A stretch of DNA of 64,000 bases. Origin: Siphonodentalium dalli (Eukaryota > Mollusca > Scaphopoda > Gadilida > Siphonodentaliidae). A model generated the notes under the pieces. It was not told the DNA's origin, ran no database searches, and saw only the letters and a program-made list of their open reading frames with translations. The position numbers and the translations under genes were made by a program. Position 1 is the stretch's first letter. Each line of letters starts with the position of its first letter. Positions 1 to 15,200 of the stretch are shown here, piece by piece. The stretch is from assembly GCA_032622095.1 (NCBI GenBank), contig CP136065.1, positions 218,966,151-219,030,150 on the forward strand, read 5' to 3'.

Positions 1-46
1 ATTTTCTAATTGAGTGAATAATTCAAGGTTAGCGACTGTAACTTAC

Positions 47-202
47 ATTCTCTTGGAATAGACCTGGATTCATACCATGTACCATGTGCATAGCAAACAT
101 CTGTCTGTCTGCCTTGAATAAGGACCGACAAACATAGTCATAAACCAATTCCTGTAGGCACCCTACCAATGTCTTTATTCTCATCTCTGTAGATCGCCCA
201 TC
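47..202 (-). CDS. DYNC2H1: DYNC2H1 exon 28 (AAA5 to AAA6 linker region)
   Basis: This exon has 52 codons in phase 0 at both ends (residues 1520-1571) and includes [20 protein letters not shown] and ends in GLFQEN. The acceptor reads tttattgtag and the donor gtaagt, giving an exon end of GAGAAT. The peptide matches the conserved segment that follows the AAA5 helices in dynein-2. The gene continues off the left edge; only 46 bp of the next intron are in the window. Confidence 0.95.
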
Positions 203-3200
203 CTACAATAAACATTGAAAATGAGATGGTCAACAGCAAAAATATAAGCATTATTTAGGTTCATTGAACAAAAATTAACTGAAAGACTTTTTACAAGGGA
301 CAGCATCTTTGATTAATATTTGTTTCAATATTTGAATCACAAATATCTATAATTAAATTTGAAAATAAATTTGATTTGAATGTAATAAATATTATCAAGA
401 CTCATATTTGTTTGAGATGGTGGGTGTTGTTTCGTACGATACTAATACTATATCATGGGCCATACTAGAGTATATTTTACACAATTTCATAACATTTGTA
501 TCATACCATCACAACAAAGACGGGATTTTTAGGTGAAAAGTGCACACAAATAGTGAGGAAATTATGACAAACTTGTTCATGTGGTACTGGTGTATCGAAA
601 ACAACGTATTTGCAAATGCTACAAAGGAGGTAGCTGATTATTACTGCCAGGATAGTACCCTTTCCTTCTTCATCAACAAAATAGAAAACCAACAATGAAC
701 TCTTTTATTTTATTAAAATAGCACAAAGGAATGTTATTTGAGTGTATTATATACCTGTTTACATGTATATTAAATGCATAGGTTATTTCCCGGTAGTTGC
801 ACCAGCCCTTGAAGTTGAAATTTTTCTTCATTGCTTTAGAATTGCATGAAATTCTATATTGGCTCCTATTGCTTTTTCTACTTCAAGGGTTGGAACATCA
901 AAGCAAAACTGTGCACCTGGATCCAATATCAAACACACAATAAACTGTGCACCTGGATCCAATATCAGACACACAATAAACTGTGCACCTGGATCCAATA
1001 TCAGACGCACAATAAAGTGTGCACCTGGTTCCAAAATCAGACACACAATAAACTGTGCACCTGGATCCAATACAGACACACAATAAAGTGTGCACCTGGT
1101 TCCAAAATCAGACACACAATAAACTGTGCACCTGGATCCAAAATCAGACACACAATAAACTGTGCACCTGGATCCAGAATCAGACACACAATAAACTGTG
1201 CACCTGGATCCAATATCAGACACACAATAAGCTGTGCAACTGGATCCAAAATCAGACACACAATAAACTGTGCACCTGGATCCAAAATCAGACACACAAT
1301 AAACTGTGCACCTGGATCCAATATCAGACACACAATAAACTGTGCACCTGGATCCAATATCAGACACACAATAAACTGTGCACCTGGATCCAATATCAGA
1401 CACACAATAAACTGTGCACCTGGATCCAAAATCAGACACACAATAAACTGTGCACCTGGATCCAAAATCAGACACACAATAAACTGTGCACCTGGATCCA
1501 AAATCAGACACACAATAAACTCTGCACCTGGATCCAATACAGACACACAATAAACTGTGCACCTGGATCTAAAATCAGACACACAATAAACTGTGCACCT
1601 GCATTTTTCAAAATTGAAGGACTGATTATGGCTATAGTATGATGAACTTACATCTTGAGCTTTGAGCGCTCGCTGGAAGAGTCGGAGGAACGAGGCGAGA
1701 CTGAATCTGTACATGTTGTTGAGCTTACTGAGATCACTGATAACAAAGTATAGACAGCTTCCATTCTCAGCTAGAGGCAGGTATGTGTTTCTCTCCTGAA
1801 AATATTAAATTATAGAAAGTTCATCTTCCAATTGAATATGCTTGCCTTATAATTAGCTCATTGAGAATTGTTAAAGATGGACTGTCTCTTCATATAACAA
1901 TTTTGAAACAGTTTCATGGGTATAAAATAATAAATATGAATTGAAGACCCATGTCAGGAAACACTTCTATCAATTAATATTGATTTTATTCCGAATATTT
2001 TATTATAAAATGAGATGATAAAGTGGGACTTTATTGTTCTATTTTTAAACAGACAATTCAGGCGATACCATATAGCGAGAGAGCATTAGGGTGTTCCCAT
2101 AGCTATGCTCCGAATATCAAATGTCCCAGATTGATTGTTTGTATTGTTTTATTACATAGTTATAAGTGACAATGAGTCTAATTAACGTTTATTTGTGACA
2201 AAATTATACAATAAAATTATGGTCTCTGTTATCAGTAACAACTATTGTTCATTAGCTAAATAACCACATGTTTTTAGACCAGAAAATATTCGAAATATAT
2301 TCAATATAATCCCTATGGGAGACTCGCATATATAAGAAATTGCATTGGCACAGGGTTTTCGCAAAATTTCAGTTTAGCGCCAATCATGGAAGGGCTAAAA
2401 ATGACAGAATTTGAACTGATAATAAGTGGGAAAACACATACATTTGTAGACCCACTGGTCAAATAAAACAGGGTTTTTACAAACCTGATCGAGTGAAGCT
2501 TGTAGCGTAACAGACTCCTCCAATGAGTCCGCTATTGTAATACTGCTAGCTTTGGTCTTATTCAGCGAATCAAGTAACTCCTTATTCTCCAAAATATTGC
2601 CCTTTGCATTTGCTAATTCCTGGAAAAAAAATACATTGAATTTCAAGTTCTAGTCTAAATTATTTCTAACCAAACTTTATAGGTATTTGGTTTTTTGTCA
2701 ACAAAGCTCTGTCATTTTGACACGGCAGTTTTAAACTGTGTGATTGGCTTTATGCCAATACTATTATTCATAGTACTGTGTATGTCTTTGAATTCGTCGG
2801 TTTCTCATAAAAAGGCCTTTCGTGGGAACAAGAATTTGTGAATCAGATATCATTTTTATCCACGTCAACAGGTCCTACAGTAGCAGGTTTATGACATCTT
2901 TGAGAAGTCACTGTTGACAAATTGGACTGCAGGTGTTACGGAGGTGTTAAGGGCATCATGCAATCAGAACACTTATAAACAACAGACTTCATTTCACATG
3001 CTGGCAAGGTGGTTACTTATTGTTTTATGTAGCATGCACACGGTGAAACCATTAGCCTTTAATAAGAGATATTCATTATTTATACAAACTAATAAGAAAT
3101 ATTCATAAAGCATTATTTATACAAACTATGATAGAAGGGATCAGATGATGAAGTCTATAATTTTGGTTTTGATAATGCTTGATATTTTATATAAAAGTAT

Positions 3201-6200
3201 TACGTATCACCTTGTCTTCCCAAGTTTTTCCCCAACCATTTTACGACATGCCGAAAACAGACATAATGCCCAATCTTCGTTTCCATCTCGTATATTGATA
3301 TTTATCTACCAACTCAAAGTCAATTATTTCATTGGATGTTGATTTCATGGTTGAGTCAAACCAAGAAATAAATGATTAATAGATCCCTGTGAACTAAAAG
3401 GATTTTACAGTATATTAAGCAAGCCTGAGTTTAGTGTGCCTGTCATTTGCAGAATGAGGTCCCCAGAGGGTGAATTTAGTGATGCTATCCCAGACAGGCC
3501 TGGAAAGTTTCTTTATTAACAAATTTCTATTGAAACTTCTTCACATAGATTCTATTTCTTTTTTAGTTTAGTTTCTCTATATCCCTAAATTAGTAGATGA
3601 CACATTGCATAATTGGGGTTCCCAATGGGTGTACATCACAATATTCACCATTTGGGAAATTCAATCTGAGTCTATGTCTCTCATAGCAGATGAGGCCATG
3701 CAGAATGAATTCCCAAGAGGGTCAATTTGGTGATGCTAGCCACTATGTTGGATAGCATCACAAAATTCACCCTCTGGGGACCTAATTCTGCAAATGACAG
3801 GCACAATAAACTCAGGCATGATATGAAGATGATAAATTGTGGGTGTGATGTCGCTTACAAATAGGAATAAAGTTCATACGATGGACTCTTCCATTAAGTT
3901 ATAAAAGTATTCATTGGAATACTCTATCATTTAACCCTTTACCCAACAGAACGGCCCTGTGCCAATGCATTCTCTTATATATGCGAGTCGACCATAGGTC
4001 GCCTCGCATATATAAGAGAATGCATTGGCTTAACACATTAAAAATTATAAAATTGTTAAAGAATGTAATAAAAAATGGTAAAAAGTGTTAAAAAAAGATT
4101 TTTTTTAGGCCAATGCATTCTCTTATATATGCGAGGCGACCTATTGTCGACTCGCATATATAAGAGAATGCATTGGCACAGGGCATAACTGTGACCATCA
4201 CAATGTGGTCAATGAGCCGGTTCCAATGATATCCATATTTGTATGGTTTTATTGAGACAGACCCAAGATAATTTAGGCTGTTGCAGCTTTATTTGGGCGT
4301 TTTGTTGGGTAAAGGGTTAATAAAGTTATAAAAGTATTCATTGGAATACTCTATCATTTAATTGGAGGGGTTCCAGAAATAATTAGCAGGTGACAGACAT
4401 AATAATACAAGAGCAGAATGATTCACATTAACTTGTGGGAAATGTTCAGATAAGTTCAACAGACAACCTATTATCTGAACATTTCCTATGGGAACTACTC
4501 ATCAATGAGTATTTAGTATAGAAAGGCTAAAGAATCAGAATGTTTGCTTCGTATATTTAAGTCCAGAAAGATTCCATTCGTGTCATCTATTATATTTAAT
4601 GAGTTACGTCAGTGAATTATCACATACAGAAGGAAACAATTCCCCGTCAACATAGTCCATTTATAAGATAGTTTTCTTGGTGTAGTACATACCTCAAGCA
4701 ATGATTCCTCGAGTTTAGCCAGAGCTATCTTCAGATCCTCTTCCTGTTTCAGCAGTTCTGTTTTCCTTACTTCTAGTTGAGGTTTCTCATGTTGGATAGT
4801 TGCTGCCAACAACTAAAAAGACATATATAACTGTTTAATAATTGAAGGACCTCCATAGAAAACTGATCACTGAAGTTCCCATTTCTTGATTTTTACAAAG
4901 ATTGCCCTTCCTGCGATAGTCTAGGTTTCGAGATTATGATGCAAGTTGTGTTCTGTATTTATTCTACACCGTTTAGTCAGATAAGTTCAATCCATGAATG
5001 TCATATCCATTGTTACAATAGCCACCTTTATTGTGATTTAAGTCTGACAAATAGCCAGTAATTATGGGGGGATCACCGGAAGCTCGACGAAATGTACGTC
5101 ATCTTTCTTGGCGACAACGTCAACAAGAATAGTTCCGGTTTGTATTCCATAAGAGGTATACACTACTATGTATTCAATGGCTGGGATTCCGTTGAATACA
5201 TGTACCTCATGTCAATGGGTGTGGAATAAAAAGACATATATAACTGTTTAATAATTGAAGGACCTACATAGAAAACTGATCACTGAAGTTCCCATTACTT
5301 GATTTTTACAAAGATTGCCCTTCCTGCGATAGTCTAGGTTTCGTACACCTATCCAAGTCTGAGTTTAGTGTGCCTGTCATTTGCAGAATGAGATCCCCAG
5401 AGGGTGAATTTAGTGACTCGATGCCCCATAGTGGGCTAGCATCACCATATTCACCCTCTGGGGACCTAATTTTACATGGCCTTATTTTACATAGACTCAG
5501 ATTGAAGTTCCCAAAATGGTGAATATTGTGATGTACACTGATTGAGAACCTCGATTATGCAATGTGTCATCTGCCAATTCGGGAAAAAAGAGAAACTAAA
5601 CTTTAAAATAAATAGAACCTATGTGAAGAAGTCTCTTTAGAAATTTGATAATAAAGAAACTTTCCAGAGAATATGAGGCCTAAAGCAGAATGAGGTCCCC
5701 AGAGGGTGAATATTTAGTGATGCTAGCGGGATAGTGTCACTAAATTCACCTTCTGGGGACCTCATTCTACAAATGACAGGCACCTTATTCTCAGGACTGC
5801 ACTTATCCAAGGATGAAATTCCATTTTCCAAAACTTTATCAGGATTTTCAGAGAGGGTCAAATAGTTTTTCCCGATCACATATGAGGGGGTGGGTGTGTG
5901 GACAAGAGGACACAAAAGCCAAAAATAAATCCCCCCATATATTTCGACTACATTTTGCCTTAAAATTAAGAAATAATGTAATTTTAAAATCAAAACTGCC
6001 TTTAGACAGTCATTGGAAGCCATTTTTTATTCTGAAAAAATAATATCAACCTTGAGTAAGAATTTGTACCTGTCCTGTCAAGATAATATCAACCTTGAGT
6101 AAGAATTTGTACCTGTCCTGTCAAGATAATATCAACCTTGAGTAAGAATTTGTACCTGTCCTGTCAAGATAATATGAACCTTGAGTAAGATTTTTTACCT

Positions 6201-9200
6201 GTCCTGTCAAGATAATATCAACCTTGAGTAAGAATTTTTACCTGTCCTGTCAAGATAATATGAACCTTGAGTAAGAATTTTTACCTGTCCTGTCAAGCCG
6301 GCTCTTGTTGTTGTGAAGTTAACTTCTGTGATTACAGATGCTGCGTCTGGTGGGATTTCAGGGTTTGGATTCCTCGTCGTTAGGAAGAGTCTAAATTCCT
6401 CATTGTAATCTATTGTCTTCTCACCGATTTGAACCACAAATCTAGGACCTGAAATGAGAATAAAAAACTCTCAACAATTGCTGAATTCTGGAAACTAAGA
6501 GCAGATTCACAATTAATTCTGTTTAGGTGTTAAAATGCTTCTATATTCTCTGACAATTAACCCTTTCTTTACTAAATACTCATGGACGAGAGTTCCCTTA
6601 ACCCTTTGAACCCGACTGGCCGCAAAAGCGGCCAGCCAGAAAACGTTCATACACCCGACTGGCCGCAAAAGCGGCCAGCAGCATTCAGTGACATCATAAA
6701 CCTATGTAGCATGTGTATACATGTTATAACCATTGGTATATCCACTTATATCTATGTAAATGATCCCAAGGAACTTCAGCAGTGCCATGGGTGCATGTGT
6801 ATGAGTTTGTTGCCGACTAGTTGGGGTAGAAAAAACATGCGCATGCGCACAATTCAACAAACGTACATTATTTGAAGCGATTCGGGTAAAGCTCTAAATT
6901 GTTGCGCGGTTCGCAGGATTGTAGAAAGACATCATTTCGATCACTCTTTTTGGTTTAAATTAGTATTGCATACATAATCAGTGTTCTGTCATATGTGAGG
7001 AAGGCGCACGCAGTTTCTTATTTGAGTCGATTTGTTTCGCGCATGCGCATAGGATAAAATGATAAATGTATGGATTTTTGTGAAATGATACAATCACATC
7101 AAGGATATCCATAGTACATAAATTTGCGTTATACAGCTGCACGTTTTGACATTGCACCAGAGTAGTACTGTGGAAATGGGTTGCATGGTCACAATACCAT
7201 CTAGTCCGATCTACTTGCGCGTGCACATTACAAACACGTGGTCAAATCGTGCATTATTGAGCAATTATGTAAAGTTTAAGACTCGTGGCACCATTTGAAT
7301 ATGACCGTCACCGTGCCCTATAGGCTATGTCTAAAACGGGACGTAATGCCATTGAATGCACAGGAGAGTGGTGTCGTTCGATCACTTGGGCTATATGCTT
7401 AGCAACCATTGATACCGTTAAATACAAACTACATGTAGGTTCAATCTTCTGACCTGATGTATCTCCAGTTTCACAATAGGGTATTGACTGCATAGAAAAT
7501 GACGTTTCTTAGCGCGGAATTATACGATGCTTTAAGCTATAATTGCATTATACTTTAAGTTCCGGGTAGTTGCTTAGAAACTGTTACCAGGGAGTGATCG
7601 TGTGGCAAAGTGTACCGTTCTAAAAAAAATACACAGTGGCCCATGGGAACATACCTGTAAAATTTCAGACCTGTAGCACCATTTGAACATAACCATCAGC
7701 ATGTGCATGCCAAGAATGTCTAAATTGGGGCATAATAGAATTGGATTCACAGGGCAATGGTGTCATTCGATCATTTGGGGTATTTGCTTAGCAACCGTTG
7801 CTACCCTTAATACAAGTTAGAATCAGACTTCTGGCCAGATATATCTCAAATTTCACAATAGGGTGTTGACTGCATCAAAAACGCCATTTCCTTGGGCTGA
7901 ATTACGACCGTAAAAGCTATAATTGTATTTTACTTTCAATATCGGGTAGATGCCTAGCAACCGTTACCAGGGAGTGACCACGTGGCAATGTAACCAGATC
8001 GTAAAATAATCAGTGGTCCATGGGGAACATACATCTAAAGTTTCAGAAATGTGACACCACTTGAACATAAACAACACCATACATCTAAACACTGGCCACA
8101 ATATAAACGAGAGGCCGATCACGATCGGCAGATGTTTAACCCATCCCTTGGCGATAGTAAATTGTTAAGATCAGAATCATAATCTTTTAATGTTGAATTA
8201 TAGAGTATACTGTTATGATCTAAAGTAGTATATGACAAATGTACATAATAACCAGTAATAACACAAATTATTGGAATGTATGAGTCAATATAGAAGGGTT
8301 AATATAACATCTAAACTCTAGAGCCTGTCACCACTATCATAGTGTGAGCAGTTCTATTCATGTTGTTGCAAATTGCCATGTGAGATATCAAAATAATATA
8401 ATTATTTATTTAATGGAAAAGGTTAAAAGACATGGAATGGGTAAAAGGGGTTAAATCACCTATCTCTGCCCTGTTTGATCCAATGTAGTCCCATCATCCA
8501 AGGACTTAGAGAGCTCCATTGGTCTAGTTAAATAAATTCACATGGCTAAGTTGTGGTTAAAAAGATAGCTAAATCAATTTATCCAATAATTCACTAACTG
8601 TGTCTCTTATACAGAGCTAACATATGAGGGCTATAAATAACTCTCAAAGCAATAAACTATATTGTCTTTTATCTTGCTCACAGAGAAGCAGGTATTCATT
8701 AAATGTAAGTTACTTGGGTTATAATCTGGATAATTCTTAGTTTAAAAAGGGCCATATCTCTGGTATAACAAATTGGATCTAACCCATATTCAAACTCGTT
8801 CTGTATTTTGAGTTGAGAAACTCACATACCAAATTTGGTTCCTATCAGATGAAAAATGGTTGATTTATCGAAGTACCTGTATGTGTGAATCATATGTCAA
8901 AGGACCATAACTCCAAATCCGATCAAACCCATATTCGAACTCAATCTGTATGTTGGTCTGAAAAACTCATACACCAAATTTGGTTCCAATCAGATAAAAA
9001 ATGTTTGAGTTATGGCAGAATTAATGAATTCTAAGTCGAAAAAGGGCCATAACTCCGTAAAAAAAACTCCGATCAAACCCATATTCGAACTTGATCTGTA
9101 TTTTGGGCCGAGAAACTCACATACCAAATTTGGTTCCAATCAGATAAAAATTGTTTGAGTTATGGCAGAATTAATGAATTCTAAGTCGAAAAAGGGCCAT

Positions 9201-12200
9201 AACTCCGTAATAAAAAGTCGGATCAAACCCAAATTGGTTTCGATCGGATAGAAAATGTTTGAGTTATCGCATTACTCGTAAAGTGTCTACGGACAGACAG
9301 ATGGACAGACAGACGGACAAACGACGAGTGGTCAATCCGGGCAACGACACTATGTTTACCATACTATGGTATGGGTAAACATAAAAATACCACTGGGAGC
9401 CCAGGGTCAGGGTGTCGATCATTATGGAGAGCCAGGGTTCAAAGGGTTAAAGGTACTCAATCCGATCAGACAGTCCCCATACCATCTAGGTACAACAACA
9501 ACAAAAACAAAACATTTCTTCAAAATACGCTTTAGTTATCAAAATCGATTTATTGCAACAAAATAATGCTAACCACTGTCAACTATGGTATCAAATTTCC
9601 CAAAACTTGTTATTTATCAACATTTTGTTCAACAAAAGTATCAAAAAATTTGACCGAATTACCACTTGATTTTAGAGTTATCCATCTTCATCTGCAATTT
9701 TGTCCCAGACCCTCCATTTGACCACGTGTTTCTGTGCCACATATTATTACACATCTCGAGAAATAACAAACTTCAAAAATCGATACCTGATCACTCTGAG
9801 CTTTGATGGGTGGGTTCCTTGATTCCAATCAAATATTTTTTATCCCCGAAGCCAAAGAAACAGTAATTTAGGAGCGCCTGATCGGATTGAGTACCTTTAA
9901 GAAATGTTCAGGTAATAAGTTCAACAACAGACCATATAGGTTGCTTGTTGGAACTTCTTATCTGAACATTTCCCACCAATTAATAGGAAAGCATCTGCAA
10001 CTGTGTTATCCTTATGTATGTTTGTTGACTGCTTATATTACCTGAACATCTCTCCAGATCAATTCCAGTGTATGGTTTTATAAACCAGTGGGAGAATCCA
10101 TTTAGTATGGAAAGAGTTTTAAACTACCAAAAGGCCTAACATTTCTTCCAAATGGAGACATAAAACAAGGGTTGGGCCATCTTTGGTGCATACACCCATG
10201 TGGCATACCACCTAGTGTGGGCATATGTATAACCTATGGCTGAGATACTCGGGCAGATGGACCCAAAAATTAACATTTTCAGATAAACAAAGATGAATAA
10301 CTCTGGAGCAGAATACCTGAATAAAACGATCAAACACTCCATTGAATGTCCTTATAGTAGTGAACATCCATACCAAATATCATTGAGATCTGACAACCAG
10401 TGGTTGTGATATCTGCCCAGATAGATGAAGGATCGGAAGCATGTAATCCAGTATGCCCACCATTTCCTTCAGTTATGGAGGCATAATTATGGCTTGAAAA
10501 ACAGTTATTGACTTTGCGTGGCCTAATAGACTTATTGTAAGTTAAATAAATTTGGTTTATGAGTAACCAGACAGAAATCCTGAATCACTAAAAGAGTTAA
10601 TCACCAATACTGCAAAAACATGAATTAATATAGAACTAAGCTATGATTCGAGGGACACCTTACCTTGAGCATTAAGATCGCCTCTGAGTAACGGATAGAG
10701 AACTGGCTCTATACCATCCACTTCTTGTATTATTAAAGTTTTACCAAATCTAACAGCAAGCTCCAGGGCTGTGGTAAAGTTAGAATCCTGCAACAAAACA
10801 AAATATAAAATTCAAAATAACAATAACTGCTTTAGCAGGTGTATCCCAATGCACCTCTTGTATGGCGATCTTTTCTCTCAAAACATTTTACTGCGGATAA
10901 TCATATTTTATCCCGTCGATTTATCTTATATACATATTTTTTCTACACTACTTTTGGACAATTATGTTTGTTGGCTTTACCGGTACATCCCAAAATGCAT
11001 GTTTTGAATGATTATTCACTACTGGTAATAAAACTACACGGTGATACTTCCTCATAAATCTTGCATATATCTTGCATAAATCGCTGCACATTGTGTGCTA
11101 TATAGTCCATAGCACCTACGGACCTACTTCAACACACTAGTAGGTGGTCATCATTCATCATTGGGAACTCAGAAAATAGTGCAACTGGACAAGTGTACCT
11201 CAAAGTTTCTAGCAATGTACGATTTTCGATGATCGTGTATAATAATAGCCTTTGTACGAAGTCAGTATTATGGTTTTCGCGACATTTCCATTATATTTTT
11301 TCACTGCAAAATTTCAAGAACGTCAATGACATCATTCAGCAGTGAAGAGGTTAACAAATTATATGTAAGATTATATTTGTGTAAATATTTGTATTATATA
11401 TAATCTCCGTTGCTATGGAAAAATAAAGGATATCTCTTTCACTGGCAGCAGAATCAAGTTTTAGATCTGATTTTGAACAAGTGTGGACCAATGCCTACCA
11501 ATATGATTCAGGGAGCTATGCGTACCTGTTGATTTACAACTTCTAGTCGAGATTCTTTCAAATGAATCTTCAACCATTCAGTCGCTCTTGATGAAGGATC
11601 AACCAAGAATGGTCTCAATGTATTCTGAAACATAAATTACACACATCAGTGATTGTTAGACATAACATCACATAATTTGTATTGATAACTAGGATTGATC
11701 TGGAGTTTTAATTTGGCAAACCATAAAAAGAATCTTGACTTGGATTTTGGCATGTCAGGTTTGAAATCACATAAATTTTTGGCATAGTTAACAAGTACAT
11801 TTCCAGGCTTTTAAAAACATAGACTTTAACAAAATGATAACTTTAAAACAAGCTAACTGTAGGTGCAAATTTATATCTGATAATGGGAGCGTTGATCATG
11901 ATGTATTAGCCGATACGTCTGGAGGTAATAGGTTGAATTATATGCGCACAATCCTCAAGAGAAAATTAATCATCATTTCTCACAGTATTTTAGTATAATT
12001 CATTTAATTCAGGCACCCAAACTGAATGTGGGAACACCAAGTGTAATGGGTCAAAAATGGCCCAAAGCTATTGTAAGCTATTCACATAGAGGTTAGCGGT
12101 TACATGTACATATTCTAACAAAAACACACAATTGATTTAACACAGACAAAGCAATCTACAATGTGGGTGAGTTTGAAAACAATCAAAAAATTGAATAAAA

Positions 12201-15200
12201 GGTTGACCATAACACTTTTTCCTTACCATATCCATATAAATCATGAAAATTTTCATTTATCCTGATTCAAATGAATATAATATATACAATGCGTCTAAAC
12301 CATAACTTCCATAGGAAAACATATGTTATTTTGAGGTTATAAAAAATGAATATTAACAATTTTATCAGATAGATCTACTTGTATATACTGGAAATATAAT
12401 ATTATACATATATTATTATATAAAATAATGTAGCCAAAAACATAGGATATGTAGCAGAAGTACTTGCCCATCAACATCAGCATTATATGTATTATTCATT
12501 TATTATCTATTGCTCAGCAACAGGAAAACAGTTTATGGATTTAAAACTGCGGTCAGTTAATGGATGAATCTATTAATAATGAAAGTGTCAATGACACTGT
12601 AGCTCAACTTTATATGACATTATAGTAAGTTTGAAGACAAATTTATTATAACATGCTACACGTTATAAAATTTGTCTTCAAACTTTTTGATTATACATGT
12701 AACTCTATAACCTTAATTGAAACAAGAGTTATTTCTTAATTATACTTAATTGAGGGATAAACAGAATTTCAACCATGTAAAATAAAAAATATAGCTAAAA
12801 TAGTTGTGGCGCAAAAATAAGCTGAGCTTGAAGCAAGGCAGTTATCACCAAGTTATCTGGAACCTTTCCCATTTAAAAGCAATATTTAATGTGCAATGAC
12901 AACAAAATTGTGCTAAAAATTAAGTCCTCCACCATACGTTCTCTAATGTGTGAAACAATTAGTTGTGTGACCCTACTGTTACCAGTACTGTTAGTGACTA
13001 GGCATTTTGGTTTAGAGCTAAATTAGTTAGTATGACAAGCTGATTTCTGAACATATAATCATCTCATATTTGTTCTTCAATATGCTAGCAATCACCTTTA
13101 ACCCTTTCAGTGCCAAGTCTGATTTTTGTGTCAACCCATATTTCCTTGATCATTTTTAAAATTTATTGATTATAATAATGTGATACATTGATGGAAAGAG
13201 CTCTTATTTTTAATAATTTTTGTTTGTTAAATTGAGCAAGGAGTTCAATCTAAACAAAAATTCAAAACTTTGTTTTCAAATTCTTTTTTCTCAAATAAGG
13301 GTCATAACTCCTTTAAAATAAATTGGATCAAACCCATATACGAACTCAATCTGTATTTTGGGCTGAGAAACTCATATAACAAATTTGGTACCAATCAGAT
13401 AAAAATTGTTTGAGTTATGGCAGCATGCGTGAATTCTAATTCGAAAAAGGGCCATAACTCTGTAAAAATAAAACTTGGATCAAACCCATATTCGAACTCG
13501 ATCGGTATTTTGGTCTGAGAAACTCACATACAAAATTTGGTTCTGATCGGTTAGAAAATGTTTGAGTTATCGCATCATGCGTAAAGTGGACAGACAGACA
13601 GACGGACGAACGAACGAACGACGAGTGGTCAATTCGGACGTCGACACTATGTGTAATATACTATGGTATGGGTACACATAACAATGTGAATTAGAGACTA
13701 TAGATACTTCCCAGAAGATGAGGCCTAAGCAGAATGAGGTCCCCAGAGGGTGAATTTGGTGATGCTAGCCCACTATGCGGGACAGCATCAGTAAATTCAC
13801 CCTCTGGGGACCTCATTCTGCAAATGACAGACACACTATTTCAAGGCTTGATTGATACTTTCCTATTCTAGGCAACAGCAATTACTAATAGCCCGGTTTA
13901 AAAACCCATTCTACAATGTTTAAAACCCTATCACAAGAAAAAAAATAGTTTGTTATAGCTTGGATGACTAAAATATGAAGTATATGGTGTAGAAAATAGT
14001 TGATGGCAGATCCTTGTTTTTTTTTTTGTTCTACAATTTGTATAAAACAGAAATCGTTTTTAAAATCTTGTAAATTTAATGTGTAGTTTACACTGTTTGC
14101 CAATTGTTTTGGTTGTGATGAATATTTTTTAAATTATTCCCCCATGCCTGCATTTACTTTTTCCTTACCCTAAAGTTTGTAAACCAGGATATAATATTGG
14201 TGTGGACTGCCTAATCTATTAAAAGCTCAAAATCATAGGTTTTAAGTGTCTTATTTCTCCAAATATGCAGCCAGTAGCTGGTGGAAGGTTTAACCTAAGT
14301 TTATTAATACCTGTAAAAATATACAAAACTTTCAATTTAATGGAGTGTTTAATGCAGTAAACGATCGAACCAATTATCAAATATGAGACACTGTGTCACC
14401 TCTTGGGTTCTAACACTGAAAAGATGAACAATTGAGAAAACATCCAAATGATGAATTTAATCACAAATTCCCTACGACTACCAATAATTAAACAACTAGC
14501 TAACAATACAACTACTGTATTAAAGTTCTTAAATTACAAAGTCAGACTGCAGCATACTAATTATACGTATAATGACATTTCTAATAAACACTTAGTGCTC
14601 TTTTTTCTGCTCGAGTTACAAAACAAGTTGGAAAATCAGTTGTAATGTAATGTACATAAGTGCTTATTACAGGGGAAGAAATTTGGGATGAATGAAAAAG
14701 TTTGATGACCCGACACAGTGGCTAACTGAAGGATTGGCTATGTTCAGAATAAAAGTCATCATCTGGGTACCTCAAATTTTGAAAATCAAGAAAAATCGAC
14801 AAATTAAATGCCATAACAGCAGTAAAAAAACCCGGGCAAATCAGGTTTTTGAACTCGTTCAAGATATTTTTAAAACCAGCTCCTATGCCAAACATTGTTA
14901 AAATCGGTCAATATTTATTCAAGTTATTGCGATAACGAGATGAAAATCAAGAAAAAATTAGACAAAAATGGCAAGAACTCTGCAAAAATGGGGTCCAACC
15001 AAACTCAGAATCACAGGTTCCAATGATGGTTAATATCTGTACCAAGTTTTAAAACAATTGACTGGAAAATGAAAGAATACAGGTTCGGGCAGACGCATCC
15101 CAGGATATATGATTCTATGTCTAAAAATGGCAATAACTACACCAAAATGACTCCAACTGAACTCAAAATCGCAGGTCCCCATGCTGGTTGATATATGTGC

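Noticed and set aside
909-1600. CRISPR-like array of regular repeats
   Set aside because: The copies are directly adjacent without unique spacers, and the genome is animal. It is a minisatellite. The same applies to the 35-bp array at 60139-61640.
828-1714. Open frames of 195-244 codons on both strands with repeated Cys-containing peptides
   Set aside because: They lie in a 36-bp minisatellite whose length is a multiple of three; the frames are by-products and sit inside a DYNC2H1 intron.
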